A DNA stretch of 64,000 nt from Vibrio lentus (GCF_030409755.1 NZ_JAUFQE010000003.1:1-64000); one strand, 5' to 3'. Positions 8,256-16,972 are shown, counted from the first letter of the stretch. The notes: generated by a model not told the origin, from the letters alone. A program made the numbers and translations.

Positions 8256-8634
8256 CACTTCGCTTTTTCGAGTGTTAACTCGATGCTTATGTTCTTTGGC
8301 ATTTGAACACCGAACTTCAATATTTACAAACTTAGCACCTACACTTTCCGCAACTTCTTGCCACTCGTGTCGCGTTAGTTCGACTGGGTTGCATGAATCA
8401 GAAATTGCACTTAGCCCAAGAGCTAGATTTTCTCTGATAATTCTGTAACTTAACCTGTAACCTTCGCCTTCAACCTTGAAATTACAAAGTTCTCTAATCC
8501 CTTGCTCTACTGTGTCGATACGAGCATACATTGCACCTGTTCTATGCGAAAGCAACTTAGCAAGTGTTGATTTTCCAGAAGCCGGAAGCCCTGAAAATAT
8601 GTATAAAGTCGGGGTACTCAATTTATCTCCTTTC

Positions 8635-8770
8635 CTGCATATAACGCTAATTAGACGGCTCACAGCCGCTTTAACCCTCACATAATGTCGTGTTTCTCTT
8701 ACTAGCTCAATTCACAATCAATAATTTAGTAACAACGCAAGGGAGTTAGACTACTAAGAAATGCATAATT
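8635..8770 (-). other. attC-like integron recombination region upstream of the kinase gene
   Basis: On the minus strand the segment runs from GTCTAACTCCC (about 8757) to GTCTAATTAGCGTTATATGC (about 8635), just before the Shine-Dalgarno of the kinase gene. The same start and end occur upstream of the gene at 60758. The terminal GCGTTATATGC resembles Vibrio integron cassette junctions. The internal fold was not verified. Confidence 0.45.
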
Positions 8771-8911
8771 TCTAGATGAGTTGAAATCGGAAAATTTACT
8801 GTAAGGCCAACTAACATTAACAGGATATGAATGAGCATTTACTCTTAATAATTTTGGAGAATTTCTGAGGTAGAACGTGCCACGGGTAAAAATTTGGCCT
8901 GTGATTGTCGG

Positions 8912-9717
8912 ATAGGCGGCACCTGTTGCCAGGTGCCTCCCTCCTCAGAACCGTACGTGCAACTTTCACTGCATACGGCTCAAGCCTCCACAAAGGCACC
9001 GTTAAGCACCCAGTAAATAAATTACCTTTGCGATACACACTTAAAGCTTTAAAACTACCCAATGGTCACTCAGTGAATAAGAAACCACGGTTCGTTGTCA
9101 GAAGACGCACTAATTTCATTCGAAATCATCATTTGCTTTTCTTCTTTAATAAAGTTCTTCAAGCTATCTCGCAACGGGAGACCAGCTAGAAGTCAGCTCG
9201 CTTTCGCGCCAGATATAAACCTGTATCCCCTTCATTACAAAGGGACATTCGCTTTCTCTAGCCTCCTTTACCTGCATACCTATCGGCAACCCTCACAGGT
9301 CGCTTTCCCATAGGGAGGTATACAGGCTTACCCTGTTCCGTATGTTGCGTAAAAATGTCAACTTAGATGCCCACTATAGTGCGAAGAGTACGCTGATCAC
9401 GAAAGAGTAATGTCCAATCTCTTTCCGACTCTCATTGCCATTTTGGCTACAGCGTATTAACCACTTCCGCTGCTTCATCGTATAACGCACCTTACATGGA
9501 TTCACATTACATTCATCATATTGACTCCCTAGCACTCACCCGAGCTGTGGTTCTCAGGAGGAACATCTTCTCACGATTCCGTTCCCACTCAGCTAACGAC
9601 TGAGTTTCGTTACATTGTCGGTTCCGCTGCTTTATTCAGGAACCTAGGGTCATCTGGTGATACAGATGGTTCACTCTTGTCGTGGTGAACAACGCTTCAT
9701 ACGACTTCAGGTCGCAC
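8912..9717 (-). mobile_element. ORF-less, internally deleted group II intron
   Basis: Both intron ends are present: 5' GTGCGACC at 9717 and 3' TAT at 8912. The domain V signature GAGCCGTATGCAGTGAAAG...CGTACGGTTC is intact. The ends match the full intron at 47135-49287 closely. Nearly the whole protein gene is missing: the sequence jumps from the first codons after AAGCAAATGATG, with an immediate stop, to just before domain V. It could only splice or move with a maturase supplied in trans, for instance from the intron at 47135. Confidence 0.82.
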
Positions 9718-9853
9718 GGACATTTCCGAGTTACAGATTTTGTTTAATTAGTGATTAACGGATTGCCTAGTATATCGCTAAAGCCGCCAATTTAGTGGCC
9801 AAATTATATTGACCACTCTGGATATACCTCCAGGCAACATATAAGACCTTTCT
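9718..9853. other. Short intergenic stretch between intron remnant and sulfatase
   Basis: This contains the 5' exon flank of the intron (TGTAACTCGGAAATGTCC on the minus strand), similar to the flank of the intron at 47135 (TGTAACACAGTTATGTCC). No gene was seen. Confidence 0.5.
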
Positions 9854-11356
9854 TTAGTTACCCACACCACCTACTTTCTCTGCTGGTGTTTCAGGCGTTA
9901 TTGGAGGCCACTCTTGGAATGTCGCTAAGTGTTGTTGAATAGCAGCTTGAGCAGGACCAAACGCCCACATTTTTTCTCCCATCCACTTCAAGTACATACC
10001 TGACTCTTCTGCAGCTCTCTCATAAGGGTCACGACGTAGATTGAAGAGTAACGGCGCATTCAATTCATCTTTCGGACCACCCCATCCACGATTTTGCACA
10101 ATGAAGTGAGCCTTCCAATCACCTACGCGAACGGCTTGTAGCTTATCTCGTTCATAATAGTAAATTTCATTACGATTCGATTCGCCTTTTTCCGTCAGCA
10201 TGTCGACTTGATTGTAACCATCGAGGTGCGCTTTAAAGCCATCGTGACCTTTGAGCATTTTCTCTTTTAAATCTGTTGGACCACCCGCAGCTGCAACCAA
10301 TGTTGGTAGCCAATCCATACCATCGAAGATGCCATTACCGACACTACCCGCAGGGATTTTACCCGGCCAGCTAACCAGGGCAGGGGCTCTAACTCCACCT
10401 TCCCACGTTGTACCTTTCTCTCCGTGGAATGGTGTCATGCCACCATCTGGCCACGTCATGATTTCAGGGCCGTTGTCGGACGTGAAAATAATAATAGTAT
10501 TATCGGCGATGCCAAGTTCATCTATTTTCGCCAACATTTCACCGACATGATCATCAAGATCTTTCATCACGACTTCTTGAAGTCCCCAACCATTTTGGCC
10601 AAGCATCGCTTCATATTCAGGAGAAAGGTGCGTCCATACATGACCTCGTGATGGACAGTACCAAGTAAAAAATGGCTTCTCCGCTTCTACGGCTCGTTCA
10701 ATGAAGTTGATCGCATGTTTGTTTACTTCATCATCCAATGTTCTCATACGCTCGATATTAAGCGCACCGTCGTCTTCAATGCTTTGGCCACCTTTACCAT
10801 CAGATTTAGAGTAAATCACATTTCGAGGAGCAAACGCATTTAACGATCCGTCTTTCGGCCAATCTGGGTCTTCGGTGTATTCCATTGCGTTTAAGTGATA
10901 CAACCAGCCCCAATATTCATCAAACCCATGCATCGTTGGCAAATACTCGTCTCGGTCACCCAAATGATTTTTGCCAAATTGACCAGTCACATAGCCCATG
11001 GTTTTTAATACCTCGGGAAGTGTTGGTGTATCTGCGCTTAAACCCACAGGACCACCCGGCAGTCCAACCGTATGCATTCCGGTTCTAACTGGTAATTGCC
11101 CGGTTAAGAAAGCAGAACGACCGGCGGTACAAGATGGCTGCGCATAGTAGTCTGTCAGAAGCATTCCCTTCTCAGCAATACTATCGATGTTTGGTGTTTG
11201 GCTACTCATCACGCCATTGTGATAAGCGCTCAGGTTTGAGATCCCAATATCATCGGTGAAAATGACGAAGATATTGGGTTGTTCTTGTGCCGACCATGCC
11301 GATAGCGAAAAGCTACTCAACACGCTCAAGGTAAGAAGGTGAAAAATCCCTTTCAT
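9854..11356 (-). CDS. Secreted arylsulfatase (type I, formylglycine-dependent)
   Basis: This 500-residue sulfatase hydrolyses sulfate esters. The N-terminus (MKGIFHLLTLSVLSSFSLS followed by AWSA) is a typical signal peptide, so the enzyme is periplasmic or exported. IFVIFTDDIG near residue 30 holds the metal-binding aspartates. PSCTAGRSAFLTGQ near residue 95 is the C-x-A-x-R motif whose cysteine is converted to formylglycine. FTSDNGPE near residue 290 supplies the second metal-binding pair. Length and motif order are normal for the AtsA-type family. It is co-directional with a DUF4345 membrane protein 9 bases upstream. No sulfatase-maturing enzyme is in the window. The exact substrate cannot be read from the sequence. 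Confidence 0.93.
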   Translation of the reverse strand: MKGIFHLLTLSVLSSFSLSAWSAQEQPNIFVIFTDDIGISNLSAYHNGVMSSQTPNIDSIAEKGMLLTDYYAQPSCTAGRSAFLTGQLPVRTGMHTVGLPGGPVGLSADTPTLPEVLKTMGYVTGQFGKNHLGDRDEYLPTMHGFDEYWGWLYHLNAMEYTEDPDWPKDGSLNAFAPRNVIYSKSDGKGGQSIEDDGALNIERMRTLDDEVNKHAINFIERAVEAEKPFFTWYCPSRGHVWTHLSPEYEAMLGQNGWGLQEVVMKDLDDHVGEMLAKIDELGIADNTIIIFTSDNGPEIMTWPDGGMTPFHGEKGTTWEGGVRAPALVSWPGKIPAGSVGNGIFDGMDWLPTLVAAAGGPTDLKEKMLKGHDGFKAHLDGYNQVDMLTEKGESNRNEIYYYERDKLQAVRVGDWKAHFIVQNRGWGGPKDELNAPLLFNLRRDPYERAAEESGMYLKWMGEKMWAFGPAQAAIQQHLATFQEWPPITPETPAEKVGGVGN

Positions 11357-11365
11357 AGAATGTCC

Positions 11366-11755
11366 TTATATTGTTTCAGATTGTTCTTTGTGAATCATTT
11401 TTATTCCGATCAAACCAAAGCCAAGCTCCAAGATTAGATAGACAAAAAGCAGCCAGTGCGGCATGCCATCTAATACTAAGCTGATAACTCGGCCTGCAGC
11501 CAAACCCAGCATGAAAACCACCAAACTATAAAGCGCTGGCAGTCGATACTTTTTTATCAATGCGCCACAAACCCAAAATAAAGCCAGTGCCAAATACAGC
11601 CCCATCACTGCTCGAAAAATATGAGTCACGTTGATAGAACTAGCATCGATTCCGAAAAGATAATCCATAGAAATCATGGGGGCGTAGCCGTAAGACAACG
11701 CAATAGGCGTTAAGCCTAAAACCGCGACGAACAAGAAAACACTTTGTAAATTCAT
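11366..11755 (-). CDS. DUF4345-like four-helix membrane protein
   Basis: This is a 129-residue hydrophobic protein with four predicted membrane helices (SVFLFVAVLGLTPIALSYG, IFRAVMGLYLALALFWVCG, ALYSLVVFMLGLAAGRV and HWLLFVYLILELGFGLIG). Spacing and the RAVMGLYLA / GRVISLVLDG motifs fit DUF4345. AGGA precedes the ATG at 11755; the upstream extension to 11800 lacks support. It precedes the sulfatase by 9 bases and is probably its operon partner. Its role is unknown. Confidence 0.75.
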   Translation of the reverse strand: MNLQSVFLFVAVLGLTPIALSYGYAPMISMDYLFGIDASSINVTHIFRAVMGLYLALALFWVCGALIKKYRLPALYSLVVFMLGLAAGRVISLVLDGMPHWLLFVYLILELGFGLIGIKMIHKEQSETI

Positions 11756-11876
11756 ATTCCTACTTTTTAAAAAACATAGTCTACAATCAGAAATATACAA
11801 GTTGCATATATAGAAAATGGCTAATTAATACATACATTTATAGTGTGTACTCTTCAAACCGGAGCAGGAGATCAAT

Positions 11877-12647
11877 ATGGCTAAATGGCGTTACCTACTC
11901 GCATTAACATTGGCTGCAAGTTCAACCGTAAATGCTCAGGAAGCAAGCGCACAAGCGGATACAAAAAAGTGGCAACATAGCTTCGAAATTTACGCGCTCG
12001 CACTCAACATCCGCGGAGACAGCACCATTGATGATTTGTCTGCAGATGTCGATGTTGATCCTTCATTCATCATGGATCATCTTGATATGACCGCAATGGT
12101 GCGCTTTGAGGGTATCTATGACAATCAGTGGGGATATTACATTGACTACAGCTTCATGAAGCTAAGCGGAAAAACAAATTCAGTGTTAGGTAGTAACCTA
12201 GAGGTATTGAAAGGTAATCTTGATATCCGACAAGGTGTTTTAGATGTGAAGGGTTTTAAGCGCTACCAATACGATTTTGGCACAATTGATTATCTGTTTG
12301 GGCTTCGTTGGTGGGATAACGACATCGATGCCAAGCTTTACGGTTCAGGTGGCAAGCTAAGTGCAGATCGATCACTCGATGAAGATTGGGTTGACTATCA
12401 AATAGGTATGAGATGGATAACGCAGATCAATAAGGATTGGAAGTTTCACGCAACTATTGATGCAGGGCTTGGTAGTGATACCGACTTTACCTCATCTCTG
12501 TTAACTGGCGTGCGATACCAGATAAACAGTTGGTCTGACTTAAATGTTGCCTACAAATCGACATGGGTTGATTACGAAAACAGAGGGACTTTTCAGTACG
12601 ACACAGCGTCACAAGGCTTCCTAATCGGCTGGGCTGTATATTTTTAA
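11877..12647 (+). CDS. Outer-membrane beta-barrel protein
   Basis: This 256-residue protein has a signal peptide (cleavage likely after STVNA). Alternating hydrophobic/polar strands rich in aromatic residues follow, such as YYIDYSFMKL, IDYLFGLRWWDND, DYQIGMRWIT and GFLIGWAVYF, and it ends in a C-terminal aromatic residue as in outer-membrane barrels. GAGCAGGAG precedes the ATG. It is transcribed divergently from the DUF4345-sulfatase pair, with about 120 bases between, so it may serve the same process, for example uptake of sulfated substrates. That link is inference from position. Confidence 0.78.
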   Translation: MAKWRYLLALTLAASSTVNAQEASAQADTKKWQHSFEIYALALNIRGDSTIDDLSADVDVDPSFIMDHLDMTAMVRFEGIYDNQWGYYIDYSFMKLSGKTNSVLGSNLEVLKGNLDIRQGVLDVKGFKRYQYDFGTIDYLFGLRWWDNDIDAKLYGSGGKLSADRSLDEDWVDYQIGMRWITQINKDWKFHATIDAGLGSDTDFTSSLLTGVRYQINSWSDLNVAYKSTWVDYENRGTFQYDTASQGFLIGWAVYF

Positions 12648-12949
12648 TCCACCTTACCATAAGACGTTACGCGTCAATTACTTTGTCTCCAGTGACTCAG
12701 GGGGGATACTCCAATGTGGTCGTTCTGGGAAGTAACCTTGACGTCTTCAACACTCATGATAGCTCGAACCAAATAGACAGGACAAAGCATTAGCGGTATT
12801 TTTTCAAATTTAATTGAGCATATATACCTAATAACTCGTTTGATAATAAGCGACTGCACAATTGAGTAACAATTTGGAGATTTGGAGGAAACAATTCGTT
12901 TCCCACAAATTATAGTTATATATGTAAATACAGGGCTAAGAAAGAATGG
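12648..12949. other. Intergenic stretch, no gene seen
   Basis: This follows the barrel protein. It has no convincing frame and no strong hairpin until 12950. The open frame on the minus strand at 12674-12859 lacks a ribosome site and protein-like composition. Confidence 0.5.
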
Positions 12950-12973
12950 GGCACTTTCGCTCTAGAAAGTGCC
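12950..12973. terminator. Perfect 9-bp hairpin
   Basis: GGCACTTTC-GCTCTA-GAAAGTGCC. It has no T-run and directly abuts border repeat B, so it could be a terminator or part of the repeat. Confidence 0.5.
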
Positions 12974-13082
12974 ACGGGTAAAAATTCAACCTGCGAAGCT
13001 TTTGGACAAAAAACGCGTTAGATCAAAAACTCTAATCCAATTAACTGATATTAGAAAAAACATCTTGAAACCTTAAAGCCCA
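12968..13082 (-). repeat. Border repeat B, copy 2
   Basis: This is the longest copy of the family. On the minus strand it runs from TTTAAGGTTTCAAGATG through TCTAACGCG to TTTTGTCCAAAA (13000-13011) and on to GGTTGAATTTTTACCCGTGGC. It separates the sulfatase/barrel region from the racemase operon. A fragment of the same end (CGTGCCACGGGTAAAAATT) lies at 8877, cut by the intron remnant. Confidence 0.65.
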
Positions 13083-13177
13083 GAGGTTGATACGGCGACG
13101 TTGAACAATGAGTCTTAGACCTCTAATCAGTCACGTTAGCATGGGTGAAGCCTGAAAGTAATAGACTTAGAGGACGT

Positions 13178-13240
13178 ATGAATAATAATCAAAAAAAGTC
13201 TGGTGAGTGTGTTATCTTGGTTGTTCTCCCTACCGCTTAG
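13178..13240 (+). CDS. 20-residue leader peptide with a Val/Ile/Leu run
   Basis: ATG at 13178 has AGAGGA just upstream. The peptide is MNNNQKKSGECVILVVLPTA. Six branched-chain residues in a row (VILVVL) end immediately before an intrinsic-terminator-like hairpin whose 5' arm overlaps the Pro-Thr codons. This is the arrangement of amino-acid-responsive leader peptides such as those of ilv and leu operons. The operon behind it is a DUF1611/racemase pair rather than a branched-chain biosynthetic operon, so the sensed signal is uncertain. Confidence 0.5.
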   Translation: MNNNQKKSGECVILVVLPTA

Positions 13241-13260
13241 TAGGGGCTTCTTTTCTTTTC
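13228..13260 (+). terminator. Attenuator-like hairpin before the DUF1611 operon
   Basis: CCCTAC-CGCTTA-GTAGGG (13228-13245) is followed by a pyrimidine/T-rich tail TTCTTTTCTTTT. The leader-peptide stop codon begins in the loop. A ribosome stalled in the VILVVL codons would cover the 5' arm and favour read-through into the operon starting at 13320. Confidence 0.6.
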
Positions 13261-13319
13261 CGAACTCGCATCTCGGCACTCCTTAGTTGCCCTCCTAAGC
13301 CTCATAGCAGGCTTTAATT

Positions 13320-14525
13320 ATGTCTATTTCAACCCAAAAGTTAAGAAACATCTTCAAACTCACTAGAATTGAAAATTTCAAAACCAACTACGATGTAACC
13401 CATATCGCTCCTTGGCTACCACTTGCTCAGAAAGTGAAACCTGTCATCCCTTCGGCAATTATATATTGCGAAGGTAATTTCGGTGAAATTGATGGTAAAA
13501 CCGCTAATGGGCTAGTGAGGCATTCATTAAGCTATCGTATTCTATCGGTTATTGATAGTGTGTCTGCCGGCTTAGATGCTGGAGAAGTACTTGATAACAA
13601 AGCCAATGGAATACCGATCCTTGCCAATGCTGAAGAAGCTATCATTCACGCGGAAAGTATTCCCGATTACTTCATTTTTGGCATTGCGCCATCAAGTGGT
13701 TTTTTATCTGACTTAGATAAAAGCATCATTTTAAATGCCATGTCACTAGGAATGAACATCGTAAATGGCTTACATGAATTCCTAACCGATGATCCTCTAT
13801 TTTTAGAAGCTAGCTTAAAGAATAACGTTCGAATATTCGATACTCGCAAACCTAAAAATAAAGGCGATCTGAAAACGTTTAGCGGGAAAATACACAACGT
13901 TAAATGTCCGAGAATTGCTGTCATGGGGACGGATTGCGCGCTAGGAAAACGAACAACAGCGACAATATTGGCGAATGAACTGATTAAAAAAGGCCTTAAC
14001 GTCGTTCTGATTGCCACTGGTCAAACAGGCATTATGCAAGGCGCACAATACTGCGTTGCACTCGATGCTGTTCCTTCACAATTTTGTGCCGGTGAGTTGG
14101 AATCTGTCATTGTACAGGCCTATGAAAAAGAAAATCCGGATCTGATAATTATTGAAGGGCAAGGAGCTTTAAGTCACCCTGCGTTTTCAACCAGCGCTTT
14201 TATCTTACGTGGCAGTTGTCCAACGGGTGTGATATTGCAACATGCTCCTAAACGTTTATATCGTAGTGATTTTCCTGATTGCCCAATGCCTTCGATTGCC
14301 TCAGAAATAAATCTTATCGAAACGTTTTCTAATACCGATGTTATTGGACTAACACTGAATCATGAAGATATGTCTTTAGATGAAACCTGTCGTGCGATAG
14401 ACAGTTACACTACCGAATTTGGTCTACCGGTTACTGATGTCTTGTCACAGCCTGTTGAGCATCTACTACACATCGTATCGTCAGCCTTCCCTATAATAGC
14501 AAGTAAACTGGCCGAAAAAGGGTGA
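13320..14525 (+). CDS. DUF1611 family P-loop protein (DgcN-like)
   Basis: This 401-residue protein has a Walker A-like GTDCALGKRTTA near residue 205. IIIEGQGALSHPA near residue 280 is also typical of DUF1611, an NTPase-fold family with an N-terminal Rossmann-like domain. A characterised member, DgcN, has been described as a D-glutamate N-acetyltransferase acting with a partner in D-amino-acid conversion; whether this protein does the same is inference. The next gene, a PLP amino-acid racemase, overlaps its stop by four bases (GTG within GGTGA), so the two are translationally coupled. The ATG at 13320 follows a leader with a possible attenuator. Confidence 0.83.
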   Translation: MSISTQKLRNIFKLTRIENFKTNYDVTHIAPWLPLAQKVKPVIPSAIIYCEGNFGEIDGKTANGLVRHSLSYRILSVIDSVSAGLDAGEVLDNKANGIPILANAEEAIIHAESIPDYFIFGIAPSSGFLSDLDKSIILNAMSLGMNIVNGLHEFLTDDPLFLEASLKNNVRIFDTRKPKNKGDLKTFSGKIHNVKCPRIAVMGTDCALGKRTTATILANELIKKGLNVVLIATGQTGIMQGAQYCVALDAVPSQFCAGELESVIVQAYEKENPDLIIIEGQGALSHPAFSTSAFILRGSCPTGVILQHAPKRLYRSDFPDCPMPSIASEINLIETFSNTDVIGLTLNHEDMSLDETCRAIDSYTTEFGLPVTDVLSQPVEHLLHIVSSAFPIIASKLAEKG

Positions 14526-15658
14526 ACTACCCTAGGTTACACATCGATTGTGGGAAAGTTCACCATAACGCTCAGCACCTGATTACTCAGCTCTCACTGA
14601 AAAACATATCCGTTACGCCTGTAACAAAAGCCTTCCTCGGCCACCCTATCATCGCACAAGTTCTTATTGATGCTGGCGCAAAAATGTTAGCCGATTCAAG
14701 AATCGAAAATCTTCAAAAGATGACTGAATCTGGCATTGCTATCCCTAAAATGCTGATACGTACACCCATGCTCAGTCAAGTGGCGAGCGTAATAAAATAC
14801 AGTGATATGAGTTTAAACTCTGAAGTTGAAGTGATTCAGGGGCTTTCACATGCAGCGGAACAACAAAATTGCTGTCACGATATTATTATTATGGTTGAGC
14901 TTGGCGATCTAAGAGAAGGTGTGATGCCTAATTATGTGATTGATTTTATCCGTGAGATTGTTTCTTTACCGAACATCACGATAAAAGGAATTGGTACGAA
15001 TTTAGCCTGTCGGTATGGTGTCGCTCCAGATGAGCAAAATATGAATGTTCTTTCTGATCTTGCCGATGGAATTGAAGCTACATTTGGGATCAGTCTAGAA
15101 ATTATTTCAGGGGGTAATTCTGCTTCAGTTAACTGGGCTCTTCAGAGAACAGGCTTAACTCGAGTAAATAACCTTCGTATAGGAGAAGCCATTTTTTTAG
15201 GCTGTGAGCCTTTAGAGCAGGAAAATATCAAAGGCTTACATACGGATGCGGTTTCTTTGACCGCTGAAGTGATTGAATCCAAGACTAAACCGACTTTGCC
15301 TTGGGGGATTCGGGGGTTAAATGCTTTTGGTGAAAAAGAAAGCCTTCAAGATAGAGGGGAGGTCTCACAAGCTATTGTAGCATTAGGCCGCCAAGATGTT
15401 TGTGTCAGCGGGCTTAAGGCTCCGAATGGGATTAAGATCATGTCTTCAACCAGTGATCATCTTGTCCTTGAATCCTCACGAAAACCACTATTTGTAGGGG
15501 AAAAAGTCACATTCGGTTTAGATTACAGTGCGCTCTTATCTTCTATGTCTTCACGTTATATCAATAAATATTTTAAGGCACCTAAAGGGAGAAGAAAGCA
15601 AGAAGGAACGCATAATGCTACGAACAGCAGTAATTATTTCCGTCAGTGTCATGCTTAA
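14522..15658 (+). CDS. Alanine/ornithine-racemase family PLP enzyme
   Basis: This 378-residue fold-type III PLP protein belongs to the alanine racemase N-terminal superfamily. Residues 1-60 show the barrel start LHIDCGKVHHNAQHL and VTPVTKAFLGHP with the PLP lysine (TK near residue 39). LADSRIENLQKM follows, a signature shared with ornithine racemase-type enzymes. MVELGDLREGVMP and SGGNSASV line the cofactor phosphate site. The start is GTG, overlapping the DUF1611 stop. Coupling to DUF1611 suggests a D-/L-amino-acid interconversion operon. The substrate cannot be told from sequence. The end overlaps the lipoprotein gene by 44 bases. Confidence 0.85.
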   Translation: MNYPRLHIDCGKVHHNAQHLITQLSLKNISVTPVTKAFLGHPIIAQVLIDAGAKMLADSRIENLQKMTESGIAIPKMLIRTPMLSQVASVIKYSDMSLNSEVEVIQGLSHAAEQQNCCHDIIIMVELGDLREGVMPNYVIDFIREIVSLPNITIKGIGTNLACRYGVAPDEQNMNVLSDLADGIEATFGISLEIISGGNSASVNWALQRTGLTRVNNLRIGEAIFLGCEPLEQENIKGLHTDAVSLTAEVIESKTKPTLPWGIRGLNAFGEKESLQDRGEVSQAIVALGRQDVCVSGLKAPNGIKIMSSTSDHLVLESSRKPLFVGEKVTFGLDYSALLSSMSSRYINKYFKAPKGRRKQEGTHNATNSSNYFRQCHA

Positions 15659-15980
15659 CGGTTGTCAGATAAGCCCAATGAAATCTAGTGGGCTTGCCGA
15701 TTATAGAGCGACGGTTATCTCAAGCCAACTGCCACAAGAGTTAGGCTTAATCACACTCGTAAATGCACAGTCAGAAGGCAATAGTGTCACTCTTGTTTTC
15801 GTAAAAAAGAAAACGTTGAATATGGACAGCTTAGTAGAAAAAGTCGCCGTTAGTTTTTGTGACAACATCGAAATAAGGCCACTATTAGAGAGTGGGATCT
15901 CTTATCGAATCATTACCTTAGGAAAAAATGAGAAAGTAGAAAGCCTTAACGTCATTTCTCTAGCTAACTGCTCTAATTGA
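15615..15980 (+). CDS. Small putative lipoprotein, unknown function
   Basis: This is a 121-residue protein whose N-terminus MLRTAVIISVSVMLNGC ends in a lipobox (L-N-G-C), so it is probably a lipid-anchored periplasmic protein. The rest has alternating strands and helices and two cysteines. The ATG at 15615 is chosen for the signal sequence and AGAAGGAA upstream; it overlaps the racemase gene by 44 bases. No family was recognised. Confidence 0.65.
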   Translation: MLRTAVIISVSVMLNGCQISPMKSSGLADYRATVISSQLPQELGLITLVNAQSEGNSVTLVFVKKKTLNMDSLVEKVAVSFCDNIEIRPLLESGISYRIITLGKNEKVESLNVISLANCSN

Positions 15981-15995
15981 ATGCTCAGCAGTCGA

Positions 15996-16211
15996 ATGGA
16001 TAAAAGCCAATACGAGTTGTTCAATGTACTCAATGACATTATTTTATTGAAGTTTGACCGTCTTACGCCTTGGGAAAAAAACTTTATCACGGACCTACAC
16101 CACAAAGCTTTAACTAAGCAGGTCATTTCAACTAAACAAGAACAACTTGTGTTGAAAATCTCAATGAAAGCTTACAAGTCAAAGAAAAAAAACGCACATT
16201 CCAAGATTTAA
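15996..16211 (+). CDS. Small hypothetical protein
   Basis: This is a 71-residue protein (MDKSQYELFNVLNDIILLKF ...), lysine-rich and probably helical. The frame opens at 15981, directly after the lipoprotein stop (TGAATG), but the Met at 15996 gives a more typical start. It is probably the last gene of the operon starting at 13320. Function unknown. Confidence 0.5.
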   Translation: MDKSQYELFNVLNDIILLKFDRLTPWEKNFITDLHHKALTKQVISTKQEQLVLKISMKAYKSKKKNAHSKI

Positions 16212-16228
16212 TTTAAGACTGTGTATAC

Positions 16229-16267
16229 CTAATCTGTTCAAGGTCCTCTAAACCTTGGACAGATTAG
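16229..16267. terminator. Long hairpin, probable terminator
   Basis: CTAATCTGTTCAAGGT pairs with ACCTTGGACAGATTAG (15 of 16 bases) around a 7-base loop. It sits between the racemase operon (plus) and the recombinase pseudogene (minus). There is no clear T-run. Confidence 0.65.
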
Positions 16268-16375
16268 TAGTATTTGCACTTAAAGTATTGAAAATAATCA
16301 AGTGTAGAGGTGAATGGGTAACAACTTTCAGCGTAATGGCAATTGAAACACCTAAGTATTTAGGTTCCTTTTCGA

Positions 16376-16972
16376 TTAACACTCAGTACCTTCTGAAAGC
16401 AACAATGCATCTTCTAATTCAACCCCAAGATAGCGGATTGTATTATCTACCTTGGTATGACCAAGTAGTAGCTGCACCGCTCGGATATTTTTCGTTTTTG
16501 CGTAGACTAACGTCGCTTTTGTTCGCCTCATCGAGTGAGTGCCATACAAGTTAGGATCCAACCCCAGATTAGAAGCCCATCTCCTCACTAAGTATCGATA
16601 GTACGAATAGCTAATCGGTTGTTGCTTTCGCCTTTGGCTTGGGAAAATAAAATTGCTGTCATGTAGCGAAGCCATCAAAATCCATTTCATTAGACTCTGC
16701 TGAGTTCTTGTCGTTATCTCAAATTGAACTTCAATATCTGTTTTGCGCTGGATATGCTTAACGCGGTTAAATATCCTATCTTGCGAAGATACATCGCAAA
16801 CTCTGAGAACGAGCAAATCACTTGCTCTAAGTTTGCTATCAATAGCTAAGTTGAGCAACGCAAGCTGCATCAAATTATTTTCAATTTCTAATCTGGTTCT
16901 GATCCGTCAAATTTCCTCAAGCCGAAAAGGCTTTTTGACGCCACTTCGTTTCGTTTTGTTGAAAACTACCAT
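16376..16972 (-). pseudogene. Catalytic-domain-only tyrosine recombinase with in-frame TGA
   Basis: The frame starts MVVFNKTKRSGVKKPFRLEEI behind a strong AAGGAGG. It then meets TGA at about 16911-16909, where related proteins have Trp, and continues in the same frame RIRTRLEIENNLMQLALLN. The rest carries the recombinase signature: KLRASDLLVLR (first Arg), THSMRRTKATL (His, Arg) and LLGHTKVDNTIRYLG (His and nucleophile Tyr). It is about 198 codons and lacks an N-terminal arm-binding domain, as in small integrases common on Vibrio and Shewanella plasmids. It is either inactivated by one Trp-to-stop change, or the distal part is expressed from a new start. Confidence 0.85.

Larger units (their letters stand above)
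6355..8621 (-). pseudogene. Zeta-toxin-like P-loop kinase cassette gene split by an insertion sequence
   Basis: The 5' part (8621 down to 8256, TTG start with AGGAG upstream) encodes STPTLYIFSGLPASGKSTL, a Walker A motif, and matches the intact 168-residue paralogue at 17326 almost throughout. At 8256 the frame enters an insertion sequence. The missing C-terminal part (NLNQPTWQQVQNRYYE ... FAELVGKLSV) continues on the far side of the element from 6512 to 6355. Removing the element and one copy of the 17-bp duplication restores one frame. The family comprises AAA-type kinases related to zeta toxin and gluconate-kinase-like proteins; the substrate is unknown. An attC-like sequence lies upstream, suggesting an integron cassette origin. 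Confidence 0.85.

Noticed and set aside
8817..9313. Short open frames in the intron remnant
   Set aside because: They fall in ribozyme sequence on either strand and do not match the intron protein beyond its first codons.
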